DNA from: Phycisphaerales bacterium UBA3190
GTDB lineage: Bacteria > Planctomycetota > Phycisphaerae > Phycisphaerales > UBA1924
DNA: 36,506 nucleotides
NCBI GenBank assembly: GCA_002364005.1
Contig: DEXG01000006.1
Span: 37,589 to 74,094 of the forward strand
Reading direction: 5' to 3'
Part shown: positions 7,062 to 13,801 of the stretch, piece by piece
How the letters are laid out: each line of letters begins with the position of its first letter
Numbering within the stretch: position 1 is the first letter of the stretch
Made by a program: the position numbers and the translations under genes
The notes under the pieces: model-generated
Told to the model about the DNA's origin: nothing
The model's input: the letters and a program-made list of their open reading frames with translations, nothing else
Database searches by the model: none

Positions 7062-7925
7062 ATGGATCACGGGATCAAAACGGTTGCGGTCATCGGGAGC
7101 GGTCAGATGGGCGGCGGGATCGCCCAGGTTGCGGCGGTGAGCGGATTCGATACGGTGGTCTATGACCTCTCGGGTGATGCGCTGAAGCGATGCAAGGGAC
7201 TGCACGACAAGCTGCTGTCCCGGGCCGTGGAAAAGGGCCGCATGAGCGAGGATGATGTCACTGCGGCTCAGGGGCGTCTGACCTATGCCGACAGCATGAG
7301 CGCGATGGACAACGCGGACATCGTGATCGAGGCGGTGGTCGAGGACCTCGATGTGAAGAAGAAGATCTTCTCGGGGCTGGCGGACAAGTTCACCGGGAAT
7401 CAGATCCTGGCGAGCAATACCTCGTCGATCTCGATCACGGCGCTGGCGACGAGCGTGGGTGACGCGGCTGACCGGTTCATCGGGATGCACTTCTTCAACC
7501 CCGTGCCCGTGATGAAGCTTGTCGAGGTGATCAACGGCCTGGCCACGAGCGAGGAGACCACCGCCCGCACCATCGCGCTTTCGGATGCGATGGGTAAGGT
7601 CGCGGTGCCCGCCAACGACCGGGCCGGGTTCGTCTCCAACCGGGTGCTGATGCCGATGATCAACGAGGCGTTCTACGCGTGGATGGAGGGTGTCGCCGAG
7701 CCCGAGCACATCGACGAGATCATGAAGCTGGGCATGGCCCACCCGATGGGCCCGCTGCGTCTGGCGGACTTCATCGGGCTCGATACCTGCGTGCACATCA
7801 TGGATGTGCTGGCCGAGGGGCTCAACAACGATCGCTACCGCGCCTGCCCGCTGCTCAAGCAGCTGGTCGTCGCCGGTCGTCTGGGGAACAAGACCGGGCG
7901 CGGTGTGTTTGATTACAGCAAGTAA
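7062..7925 (+). CDS. hbd: 3-hydroxybutyryl-CoA dehydrogenase
   Basis: 287 residues, typical for the stand-alone enzyme. It oxidises 3-hydroxyacyl-CoA to 3-ketoacyl-CoA with NAD(P), in fatty-acid/butyrate-type metabolism. Visible motifs are the Rossmann GSGQMGGGIAQ near the N-terminus, ASNTSSISITALA, the catalytic-site phrase GMHFFNPVPVMKLVEV with its His, DRAGFVSNRVLMPMINEA, and PMGPLRLADFIGLDTC. The ATG at 7062 is chosen because AAGGAG lies 8 bases upstream and the family start (KTVAVIGSG) follows directly; the frame extends upstream but without homology-like sequence. It is divergent from the B12/GTPase gene, which fits a shared short-chain acyl-CoA theme (inference). Confidence 0.95.
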   Translation: MDHGIKTVAVIGSGQMGGGIAQVAAVSGFDTVVYDLSGDALKRCKGLHDKLLSRAVEKGRMSEDDVTAAQGRLTYADSMSAMDNADIVIEAVVEDLDVKKKIFSGLADKFTGNQILASNTSSISITALATSVGDAADRFIGMHFFNPVPVMKLVEVINGLATSEETTARTIALSDAMGKVAVPANDRAGFVSNRVLMPMINEAFYAWMEGVAEPEHIDEIMKLGMAHPMGPLRLADFIGLDTCVHIMDVLAEGLNNDRYRACPLLKQLVVAGRLGNKTGRGVFDYSK

Positions 7926-7992
7926 ACTCTCGTTCTTTTCTATAATCTGATCCTCATATCCGTTTTATGACAAAGAGTTTATCTCTTTTGTC
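7923..7992 (+). other. AT-rich island with inverted repeats between hbd and the TPR gene
   Basis: In GC-rich surroundings this 70-base stretch holds a perfect TATAAT (7941-7946), an 8-base inverted repeat TAAACTCT (7923-7930)/AGAGTTTA (7974-7981), and a hairpin GACAAAGAG (7969-7977), loop TTTAT, CTCTTTTGTC (7983-7992) with one bulged T. It may combine a weak terminator for hbd with control of the TPR-recX operon. Confidence 0.4.
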
Positions 7993-8017
7993 GGGCGATT
8001 CTCCGCGGCTGTTCCTG

Positions 8018-8023
8018 TATGAT
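8018..8023 (+). promoter_or_regulatory. -10 element TATGAT for a probably leaderless TPR-recX mRNA
   Basis: TATGAT ends six bases before the A of ATG at 8030, the same spacing as at 978 and 11385. No ribosome-binding site precedes this ATG. The -35 region is weak. Confidence 0.5.
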
Positions 8024-8029
8024 GCTCGC

Positions 8030-8338
8030 ATGCCCACGATTGAACAGCTTGAGAAGCTCCTGAAGATTGACCCGGATGATCCGTTCGTACACTACGGGCT
8101 GGGGCAGGAGCGTGCCAAGCTCGGGGAGCACGAGCGGGCGATCGAGGACTTCGACCGGGTTCTGTCGCTCGATGACTGCTACTGCTACGCGTACTACTTC
8201 AAGGCGATCTCGCTTTCGGAACTCGGACGCAAAGCCGAGGCGGCCGAGGTGATCCGGCTCGGCATTGAGAAGGCGACCGCTTCGGGCGAGGCCAAGGCCC
8301 GTTCGGAGCTTGAATCGCTTATGCTTACCATGCAATGA
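8030..8338 (+). CDS. Small TPR protein
   Basis: 102 residues made of two to three tetratricopeptide helix pairs: DPFVHYGLGQERAKLGEHE, AIEDFDRVLSLDDCYCYAYY and AISLSELGRKAEAAEVIRLG, with a charged tail. TPRs mediate protein-protein contacts; no catalytic part is present. The frame is open from 7967 (ATG without ribosome-binding site, inside a hairpin), but the ATG at 8030 sits right behind a -10 hexamer and starts the conserved-looking part. Its stop overlaps the recX start (ATGA at 8335-8338), so the two are translationally coupled. Why a TPR protein is paired with recX is not clear. Confidence 0.82.
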   Translation: MPTIEQLEKLLKIDPDDPFVHYGLGQERAKLGEHERAIEDFDRVLSLDDCYCYAYYFKAISLSELGRKAEAAEVIRLGIEKATASGEAKARSELESLMLTMQ

Positions 8339-9030
8339 GTTCATCAGGACGATACCGACGCCCCAAAGCAACGCCCGAGCCGATCCCGCTCGACGGCTCG
8401 GCATGCATCACTTCTATCCGTTCGTGCCCCGATGACCCTGCCCGGGTTTCGATCCGCGTTGGTCGCCAGCGGGTTGGTCGCGTGCTCATCGAGACCAGGG
8501 TTCGCCACGGGCTGGAGGTGGGCACACCCTGGACCGAAGCGCTCGCCGAAGCCATCGGCGAGGAACTGGCGCGGGGCAACGCGTACCGGGCCGCGATCCG
8601 GATCCTGACCAAGCGGGCGAAATCCAGCGGCGAGCTGCGACGCAAACTGCGGGAGTACAAATACGAAGCGGATGCGATCGAGTGGGCGATCGAGCGATTG
8701 ACCGAGCTGCGGGTGCTCAACGACGAGGAATACGCCCGCATGGTGGTGCGCTCGCAGCTGAGCCGCAAGCCCGCGGGTCGTCGTTTGCTCTCGGGGAAGC
8801 TGCGTGAGAAGGGCATCGAGCAATCGATCATCGATCTGGTGCTCGACGAGGCGCTCGAGGAGCGAGATCCGCTCGCTGACGCACGCAAGCTCGCCCAGCA
8901 AGCAGCACGGTCGATCTCGGATCGTCATGCGCCCGAGGTTCGGGTGCGGCGGATCACCGGGCGCTTGGCTCGACGCGGGTTTGACTTCGATGTGATCCGG
9001 CGGGTGGTTGACGAGTTGGATCTGCGTTGA
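8335..9030 (+). CDS. recX: Regulatory protein RecX
   Basis: 231 residues. RecX binds RecA filaments and limits recombination and SOS activity. The three-helix repeats are recognisable: AYRAAIRILTKRAKSSGELRRKL, AIEWAIERLTELRVLNDEEYARMVVRSQL, GRRLLSGKLREKGIEQSIIDLVL, and a final repeat ending DFDVIRRVVDEL. An N-terminal extension of about 80 residues resembles the beta-rich lead-in found in many RecX proteins. recA is not adjacent in this window. It overlaps the TPR gene by four bases. The only structure downstream is the terminator of the convergent tRNA genes. Confidence 0.93.
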   Translation: MSSSGRYRRPKATPEPIPLDGSACITSIRSCPDDPARVSIRVGRQRVGRVLIETRVRHGLEVGTPWTEALAEAIGEELARGNAYRAAIRILTKRAKSSGELRRKLREYKYEADAIEWAIERLTELRVLNDEEYARMVVRSQLSRKPAGRRLLSGKLREKGIEQSIIDLVLDEALEERDPLADARKLAQQAARSISDRHAPEVRVRRITGRLARRGFDFDVIRRVVDELDLR

Positions 9031-9038
9031 GGGGGGGC

Positions 9039-9073
9039 AAAAAGAAGAATCGGCCCGCAGTGAAGCGAGCCGA
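9039..9073 (-). terminator. Intrinsic terminator of the tRNA-Glu pair
   Basis: On the minus strand TCGGCTCGC-TTCACT-GCGGGCCGA (9 pairs, one wobble) is followed by a T-rich tract (TTCTTCTTTTT), right after the tRNA-Glu(CUC) 3' end. Confidence 0.8.
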
Positions 9074-9077
9074 TCAA

Positions 9078-9152
9078 TGACCCCAGCGGGATTTGAACCC
9101 GCGTTCCCAGGATGAGAACCTGGTGTCCTGGACCAGGCTAGACGATGGGGCC
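9078..9152 (-). tRNA. tRNA-Glu (anticodon CUC)
   Basis: 75 bases with complete cloverleaf. Acceptor GGCCCCA pairs with TGGGGTC, discriminator A. The anticodon stem CCAGG/CCTGG encloses the loop TTCTCAT, giving CUC, which reads GAG. The T-loop is TTCAAAT. CCA is not encoded. It differs from the neighbouring tRNA-Glu(UUC) at only four positions. Confidence 0.95.
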
Positions 9153-9240
9153 AGAACAATGGGAGCTGTTTGCCGGCTGTCCTCGTTGAAGAACATCCGG
9201 TCGAAAAAAGTGCCGGGTACCTGTTAAGGCACCCGGCGAA

Positions 9241-9315
9241 TGACCCCAGCGGGATTCGAACCCGCGTTACCAGGATGAAAACCTGGTGTCCTGGACCAGA
9301 CTAGACGATGGGGCC
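9241..9315 (-). tRNA. tRNA-Glu (anticodon UUC)
   Basis: 75 bases, with the same acceptor stem as its neighbour. The anticodon loop TTTTCAT gives UUC, which reads GAA and GAG. The T-loop is TTCGAAT. CCA is not encoded. It is first in a two-tRNA transcript, 88 bases upstream of tRNA-Glu(CUC). Confidence 0.95.
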
Positions 9316-9336
9316 AGGACCTAATGGTCAGACGGG

Positions 9337-9364
9337 ATTTTAGCCCGCGCAATGGCATCGTCAA
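9337..9364 (-). promoter_or_regulatory. Sigma-70 promoter of the tRNA-Glu pair
   Basis: On the minus strand TTGACG (9359-9364), a 16-base spacer and TAAAAT (9337-9342) place the start about 15 bases before tRNA-Glu(UUC). Confidence 0.75.
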
Positions 9365-9388
9365 GCCGACTGACCAAAGGGGAGGCAC

Positions 9389-9751
9389 TCAGTTTTGGGT
9401 ATGGGAAAGAATCTGCCCAGATCGCCGGCCAGATCGCCGACCAGATCCCAGGCCTGAATACAGGTCAGGTCTCGGGAATGAGCGTGCAAACGCGAGCAGG
9501 AGGGCCTCGGTCTGGGTGCGAGCGGTGACGGTCTGGGCACCGCTTTGGGGTGTCGACCAGCGTACGGTCACGGGGTGGCCGCTTAATGGCATCGTGATGA
9601 CGAGATCGATGCCCCGCCTGGTGAACTCGCTGAGGATTGCGTTGTGGCTTGGGTACCAGCGGCTGTCTTCGCTGAGCCGACAATCATCGCTGTCGCTCGG
9701 CCACCAGCCAGCGGCGTATAAGCCATCGAGTGCGAATCCCAGGTCGTGCAT
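9389..9751 (-). CDS. Small hypothetical protein
   Basis: 120 residues from the ATG at 9751; a TTG at 9763 would add four residues. I do not recognise a family. The sequence reads like a folded globular protein (HDLGFALDGLYAAGWWPSDS, then RWYPSHNAILSEFTRRGIDL, then TEALLLAFARSF) with normal composition, and it has a Gly/Ser/Arg-rich tail (SGLGSGRRSGRRSGQ). The tail comes from a short repeated CAGATCGCCG-like DNA stretch near 9417-9450 and may be poorly conserved. It lies upstream of, and in line with, the tRNA-Glu promoter. Confidence 0.6.
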   Translation of the reverse strand: MHDLGFALDGLYAAGWWPSDSDDCRLSEDSRWYPSHNAILSEFTRRGIDLVITMPLSGHPVTVRWSTPQSGAQTVTARTQTEALLLAFARSFPRPDLYSGLGSGRRSGRRSGQILSHTQN

Positions 9752-9875
9752 CGTGAGCCCCAATGCGAGGATAGAGAACCCTATACCCAGAGATTACCAT
9801 CTCGCAGCGGTGGCTGCATGCCCCGATTGGCAAATTGCGTGGCAATGAACTGGGATCGAGCAAAACTTGCCGAGT

Positions 9876-10691
9876 TCAGGATTCCTGCCCCTGAATCCAG
9901 GGCATCACCACGAGGACGAGCAGGTCATACATCAGATGGGCCCCGACGGCGATCCCGAAGCCGCGGGCGATGAAGAGCATGGCAAAGTATGCCCCGGCGA
10001 GTGTGTAGAAGATGGCGAGTCGCCAGTTGATCCCTGTCGGGCTGACCACCTCGTTGTGATGCCATGCGAATGCCAGCGATGAGAGCACGACGGCGATGAT
10101 GATGCCGGTCTTGTGCTTGAACCCGAGCGCGTCGACGAAGATGAAATGGAGCAGCGCGATCAGCACGAGCCGAAAGAGCATTTCTTCATAGAGCCCGGCA
10201 CCGATGGCGAGGAAGATGCGTTGCAGTGTGTCGTTGAGCGCGGGGCTTGAGACGATCTCGGGCTGAGACATCATCATCGGCACGAGCGGTTCGACGAGTA
10301 CGCCCAGCACGATGAGCGGGACGGTCAGGAAGGCAGACTCTGCGATCATCGCGAGCAGCACGGCGGGTTGGATTTTCCACGATGCTTTGCTGAGCAGGTG
10401 CTGGACGAGCAGGATGACGACGAGTGCGATCGCGGGCAGGTGCAGGCCGAGCACGCCGAAGAGGTTGAAGAAGCGGACGAGCATGTCCTGGGCTTCGAGC
10501 TTGGCGCTGACGCCCCCGCCGCCGATGATGCCGGTGGAGCCCAGTTCGTAGACGATGAGCACCGGGAGCACGAAGAGCAGGATGTGCAGCGGTTGAGCGG
10601 AGTACATGAAGTACCCGCCTTGGGCGAGCGGGAGTTTGTTCCCGGTTTGCGTAGGGAGCACGCTGGGCTGGGTTGATCGGTCTTTGCTCAT
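9876..10691 (-). CDS. CPBP family intramembrane metalloprotease
   Basis: 271 residues with about seven predicted membrane helices. The CPBP (Abi/CAAX-protease-like) motifs are present in order: EE(x)3R in GAGLYEEMLFRLVLI, a His in SLAFAWHH, and a third motif GIAVGAHLMYDLLV with another His. In eukaryotic Rce1 these residues cleave prenylated CAAX proteins; bacterial members serve in bacteriocin immunity or membrane-protein processing, and the substrate here cannot be told. The N-terminal ~25 residues are cytoplasmic and polar. Downstream of rpsT, separated from it by the terminator at 10736-10760. Confidence 0.88.
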   Translation of the reverse strand: MSKDRSTQPSVLPTQTGNKLPLAQGGYFMYSAQPLHILLFVLPVLIVYELGSTGIIGGGGVSAKLEAQDMLVRFFNLFGVLGLHLPAIALVVILLVQHLLSKASWKIQPAVLLAMIAESAFLTVPLIVLGVLVEPLVPMMMSQPEIVSSPALNDTLQRIFLAIGAGLYEEMLFRLVLIALLHFIFVDALGFKHKTGIIIAVVLSSLAFAWHHNEVVSPTGINWRLAIFYTLAGAYFAMLFIARGFGIAVGAHLMYDLLVLVVMPWIQGQES

Positions 10692-10729
10692 CGTGTGCCC
10701 ACTACATCGATCAACCGGGAGAATGACCC

Positions 10730-10760
10730 AAGAGAAAACCCGGTGAATGTCACCGGGTTT
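10730..10760 (-). terminator. Intrinsic terminator after rpsT
   Basis: An 11-bp perfect stem (AAACCCGGTGA, 10736-10746, with 10750-10760) around a 3-base loop is followed on the minus strand by TTTTCTCTT-like sequence. It lies 50 bases past the rpsT stop. Confidence 0.85.
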
Positions 10761-10810
10761 GCATGATATCGTGTACTCGAGCTTCGTGTGCTCGGATCAA
10801 GCTGCTCGTA

Positions 10811-11080
10811 TCAAGCTTTGGCCATCGCCTTGAGGCGCGCGTTCATGCGGCTCTTGCGGCGGGCTGCCTGATTGGGGTGGATGACACCCTTTTGTGCGGT
10901 GCGATCAACGATCTTGGATGCATCGCGGAAGGCCTTGGTGGCCTCATCAACCGAGCCACCTGCAACCGTGGTGTCGAATGTCTTGATCGCGGTACGCATC
11001 AGCTTCATACGCCAACGGTTGCGTGCACGGCGGGTAACATTCTGACGGATGCGCTTTTTGGCAGAGTTCGAGTGAGCCAT
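10811..11080 (-). CDS. rpsT: 30S ribosomal protein S20 (bS20)
   Basis: 89 residues, very basic, starting MAHSNSAKKRIRQN as is typical. Further features are RNRWRMKLMRTAIKTF, the middle helix with DEATKAFRDASKIVD, and the C-terminal GVIHPNQAARRKSRMNARL. S20 binds 16S rRNA at the body of the small subunit. AGGA lies 10 bases upstream of the ATG. The leader contains the inverted repeat TTGCCTT/AAGGCAA (11138-11153). It is monocistronic. Confidence 0.98.
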   Translation of the reverse strand: MAHSNSAKKRIRQNVTRRARNRWRMKLMRTAIKTFDTTVAGGSVDEATKAFRDASKIVDRTAQKGVIHPNQAARRKSRMNARLKAMAKA

Positions 11081-11180
11081 GTATCGTGATTCCTATCTGA
11101 GGCACTTTTGCGGGTACGGGCCCGCGGGAAGATATTGTTGCCTTGAAAGGCAAGAAATCAACCTCTGGGGGGGTGTGAAC

Positions 11181-11209
11181 TTGCCATCTTGGGTCTGCTG
11201 GCTTATTCT
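11181..11209 (+). promoter_or_regulatory. Sigma-70 promoter of tRNA-Arg
   Basis: TTGCCA (11181-11186), a 17-base spacer and TATTCT (11204-11209) give a start near 11216, 29 bases before the tRNA. Confidence 0.7.
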
Positions 11210-11244
11210 TCCCCTCGTCGAGCCGCAAGTCTCGTCGACGCCAT

Positions 11245-11318
11245 GCGGGCGTAGCTCAATTGGATAGAGCACCTGACTACGGATCAGGAGGTTGAGGGTT
11301 CGAATCCTTCCGCCCGTG
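11245..11318 (+). tRNA. tRNA-Arg (anticodon ACG)
   Basis: 74 bases. Acceptor GCGGGCG pairs with CGCCCGT (one G-U at position 1-72), discriminator G. The anticodon stem CCTGA/TCAGG encloses the loop CTACGGA, giving ACG, which reads CGN after A34-to-inosine editing. The T-loop is TTCGAAT. CCA is not encoded. Confidence 0.96.
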
Positions 11319-11325
11319 CTTACAG

Positions 11326-11347
11326 GCCCCGAAATCGGGGCTTTTTT
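11326..11347 (+). terminator. Intrinsic terminator of tRNA-Arg
   Basis: GCCCCG-AAAT-CGGGGC is followed by TTTTTT, 7 bases after the tRNA. Confidence 0.92.
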
Positions 11348-11384
11348 CGTTTTGGTGCTCAGCGGGCCTGCTCTGGCGGGCTGA

Positions 11385-11390
11385 TATGCT
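11385..11390 (+). promoter_or_regulatory. -10 element TATGCT for a probably leaderless pxpB mRNA
   Basis: TATGCT with an upstream TGA (extended -10 style) ends six bases before the ATG at 11397. No Shine-Dalgarno sequence and no good -35 are visible. Confidence 0.55.
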
Positions 11391-11396
11391 TCGGGT

Positions 11397-12113
11397 ATGA
11401 GCACCTGGGAGATGAGCTGGACCAGTGAGCGGTCGATCTGGGTGAGGCGACCCGAGGGGCAGTCGTGCCCGCTTGAGGCCGATCATTTGGCAAAGTGGGT
11501 CGTTGTTGAGCAAACGCCGGGCATGGTGCGAGCTGCGACCCCCACGGCTCACGGGGTGCTGATCGAACTGGATATTCGCCAATCGGAGCTTGATGCGGCA
11601 TGGGCGGCGGTTGAATCGCTGCTGGAATGCTTCTCGGCTCAGCATGGGAGCCAATCGGCGGACCATCGCGGCGGGCGGGAAGTCACCATCCCGGTGTGCT
11701 ATGACGAGCGGGTTGGGCCGGATCTGGGCTGGGTTTCAGCACAGCTGGGGGTCGATCGGGAGCAGGTGATCGCGTGGCATTCGGGGCGGACCTACCGGGT
11801 CATGACGATGGGGTTCATGCCGGGCTTTGGGTATCTGGGATCGGTGGAAGAGGCGTTGCGATTGCCCAGACGGGAAACGCCCCGCACGCGGGTGCCGAGC
11901 GGGAGTGTGGCGATCGCCGAGGAGATGACCGCGGTGTACCCGCACCAGAGCGCAGGCGGGTGGCACCTGATCGGGCGGACGCCGATGCGGTTGTTTGACC
12001 CGCTGCGTGATGAACCGGCGGTGCTGCGATTGGGTGATCGGGTGCGGTTCGAGCCCATCACGATCGAAGCGTTTCAGACGCTTGGTGAAGCAGAAAAGCA
12101 GGACAGGTATTGA
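11397..12113 (+). CDS. pxpB: 5-oxoprolinase subunit PxpB (KipI family)
   Basis: 238 residues. The C-terminal half matches the family closely: IPVCYDERVGPDLGWVSAQLG, the GFMPGFGYLG segment, LPRRETPRTRVPSGSVAI, and HQSAGGWHLIGRTPMRLFDP. PxpABC together cleave 5-oxoproline (pyroglutamate) to glutamate using ATP, clearing a spontaneous breakdown product of glutamine. In Bacillus the homologue KipI also inhibits the sporulation kinase KinA. The first residues (MSTWEMSWTSER) look family-like. The start lies right behind the TATGCT hexamer. The stop overlaps the next start (TGATG), so the subunits are translationally coupled. Confidence 0.95.
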   Translation: MSTWEMSWTSERSIWVRRPEGQSCPLEADHLAKWVVVEQTPGMVRAATPTAHGVLIELDIRQSELDAAWAAVESLLECFSAQHGSQSADHRGGREVTIPVCYDERVGPDLGWVSAQLGVDREQVIAWHSGRTYRVMTMGFMPGFGYLGSVEEALRLPRRETPRTRVPSGSVAIAEEMTAVYPHQSAGGWHLIGRTPMRLFDPLRDEPAVLRLGDRVRFEPITIEAFQTLGEAEKQDRY

Positions 12114-13801
12114 TGGGCACGATCGAAGTCATCGAGGCGGGGATGCTCAGCAGTGTGCAGGATCTTGGACGCTCGGGGTATCAATCAGTTGGTGTTCCCG
12201 AGGGCGGCGCATTCGATCGGGTGTCGCTGCGTGTTGGGAATCGGTTGCTGGGGAACGACGAGCATGAAGCGGGCATCGAGATGTCGATGCGCGGGGGCGT
12301 GTTTCGGTTCTTGGATCCTGCGGTTGTGTGCCTGACAGGGGCGCGGACGAATGATGCGGCGGTTGAGGTCGATGGGCGTTTAATGCCGATCCCGCACGGC
12401 GTCCCGACGGCGTTGGGTGCGGGGAGTGTGCTGCGTGTCGGGGCGCTGCGTCAGGGTGTACGAGCGTACCTCTGTGTTGCGGACGGGATTCGAAGCGAGG
12501 TGATGCTGGGGAGCCGATCGGCCTTGGTGTCGCTGCCCGATGCTGGGCTGGGGCGTGCGCTGCGGCGGGGTGATCGGCTGGCGTATGGGGACCATGCGTT
12601 CCAAGTCGATGTATCCAGCACCACCGAACCAGCGGCAATCGAGGAACAGATCTCGGTGCTACGGATTGTTCCAAGCATGCACACGGAGCTGTTCAGCCAG
12701 GAGCAGTTGAAGGGGTTGTGCGTTGAGCCATTCGTGGTTGCGGATCAGAGCAATCGTGCTGGTGTGCGGCTGATGGGGCGCCTGCTTGAAGGGGCGATTC
12801 CTGGGCGGGTGTCGAGCGCAGGGACCATGGTGGGGTATGTGCAGGTGCCCGCTTCGGGCGAGCCGATTGTGCTGGGTGTGGATGGGCCGACGACGGGCGG
12901 GTACCCGGTGATCGGGTGTGTGATCGAGGCGGATCTGCCGGTGCTGGCGCAGTGTGGGCCTCGGGAGCGGGTGCGGTTTGCGTGGGTTGGGCGGGGTGAG
13001 GCACGCCGGGCCTTACTTAAACAGGAAGCGGATGTTGAGTCGGTCCGGCCCGGGGCGGTGGTTGGTGCCATCCGGCATCGGCCTGCCTCATCTCAACGGC
13101 GTGTGTTGCTCGGGTGTGACACGGGTGAGGCCGAGGCGGGGCCGGGTCGAAGCCAGGAACTGGAGTTGTTGGCTCATGTCTCAGCCGTCAGTATCGCGTG
13201 CGGCGGTCATGCGGGGGATGATGAATCGATGCGTCATGCGATCGCGGGTGCGGCGAAGCACGGGTGCGTGATCGGGGCGCATCCCTCGTACCCGGACCGG
13301 GCGGGGTTTGGGCGGCGGACGATGGCGATGGATCGTGGATCGCTGGCGCGTTCGATCTCAGCGCAGCTGGAGGCGATGGCTCGCCATGCCGACGACCATG
13401 GGGTGGCGGTGTCGTATATCAAGGCGCACGGGGCGCTGTACCACGATGTGGCGCAGGATGTGGGGTTTGCGCACTGGTACTGGGCGCGGTGTGCGTTGGT
13501 CTTCCCGAATGCACGATTTGTTGGACCGATCGGTTCGGCGGCGATTGCGGCATTGAGACACTCTGGGGTGCCGACGCTGAGCGAGGGATTCTGCGACCGG
13601 GTGTATGAGCCCGATGGGTCGTTGCGGTCGAGGCATGCGGGCGATGCGCTGATCGCGGACCCTGAGCAGGCGGCGGCCCAGGCCGAACGGCTGATACATA
13701 CACACGGGTGCGACCTGCTGTGTGTGCACAGCGACACGCCTGATGCGGTGGAGATCGCTCGTGCGGTGTCGGAGCGGTTGCGTGTACGAGGTTTGGTTTA
13801 A
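12113..13801 (+). CDS. pxpCA: Fused 5-oxoprolinase subunits PxpC and PxpA
   Basis: 562 residues from the ATG at 12113. Residues 1 to ~315 are PxpC (KipA, biotin-dependent carboxyltransferase fold): EAGMLSSVQDLGRSGYQSVGVPEGGAFD, NRLLGNDE, RLMGRLLEG and the DGPTTGGYPVIGCV segment. From ~328 to the end the sequence is PxpA (LamB/YcsF): GCDTGEAEAG, SIACGGHAGDD, GAHPSYPDRAGFGRR, YIKAHGALYHD, EGFCDRVYEPDGSL and LLCVHSDTPDAVE. Usually these are separate proteins. Several near-invariant PxpA positions differ: the usual DLNCD opening reads LLGCD, ACGFHAGD reads ACGGHAGD, KPHGALYN reads KAHGALYH, and CVHGD reads CVHSD. The frame has no break. The stop codon overlaps that of the convergent mntD. Confidence 0.93.
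   Translation: MGTIEVIEAGMLSSVQDLGRSGYQSVGVPEGGAFDRVSLRVGNRLLGNDEHEAGIEMSMRGGVFRFLDPAVVCLTGARTNDAAVEVDGRLMPIPHGVPTALGAGSVLRVGALRQGVRAYLCVADGIRSEVMLGSRSALVSLPDAGLGRALRRGDRLAYGDHAFQVDVSSTTEPAAIEEQISVLRIVPSMHTELFSQEQLKGLCVEPFVVADQSNRAGVRLMGRLLEGAIPGRVSSAGTMVGYVQVPASGEPIVLGVDGPTTGGYPVIGCVIEADLPVLAQCGPRERVRFAWVGRGEARRALLKQEADVESVRPGAVVGAIRHRPASSQRRVLLGCDTGEAEAGPGRSQELELLAHVSAVSIACGGHAGDDESMRHAIAGAAKHGCVIGAHPSYPDRAGFGRRTMAMDRGSLARSISAQLEAMARHADDHGVAVSYIKAHGALYHDVAQDVGFAHWYWARCALVFPNARFVGPIGSAAIAALRHSGVPTLSEGFCDRVYEPDGSLRSRHAGDALIADPEQAAAQAERLIHTHGCDLLCVHSDTPDAVEIARAVSERLRVRGLV

Noticed and set aside
9078..9315. The two tRNA-Glu genes as flanking repeats of an integrated element
   Set aside because: The 88 bases between them contain no integrase or foreign gene; they are simply tandem tRNA genes.
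9417..9450. Short tandem GATCGCC/AGATCGCCGACC repeats, considered as a CRISPR or iteron array
   Set aside because: Only two or three imperfect short units without spacers; explained as the Gly/Ser/Arg tail of the small unknown gene.
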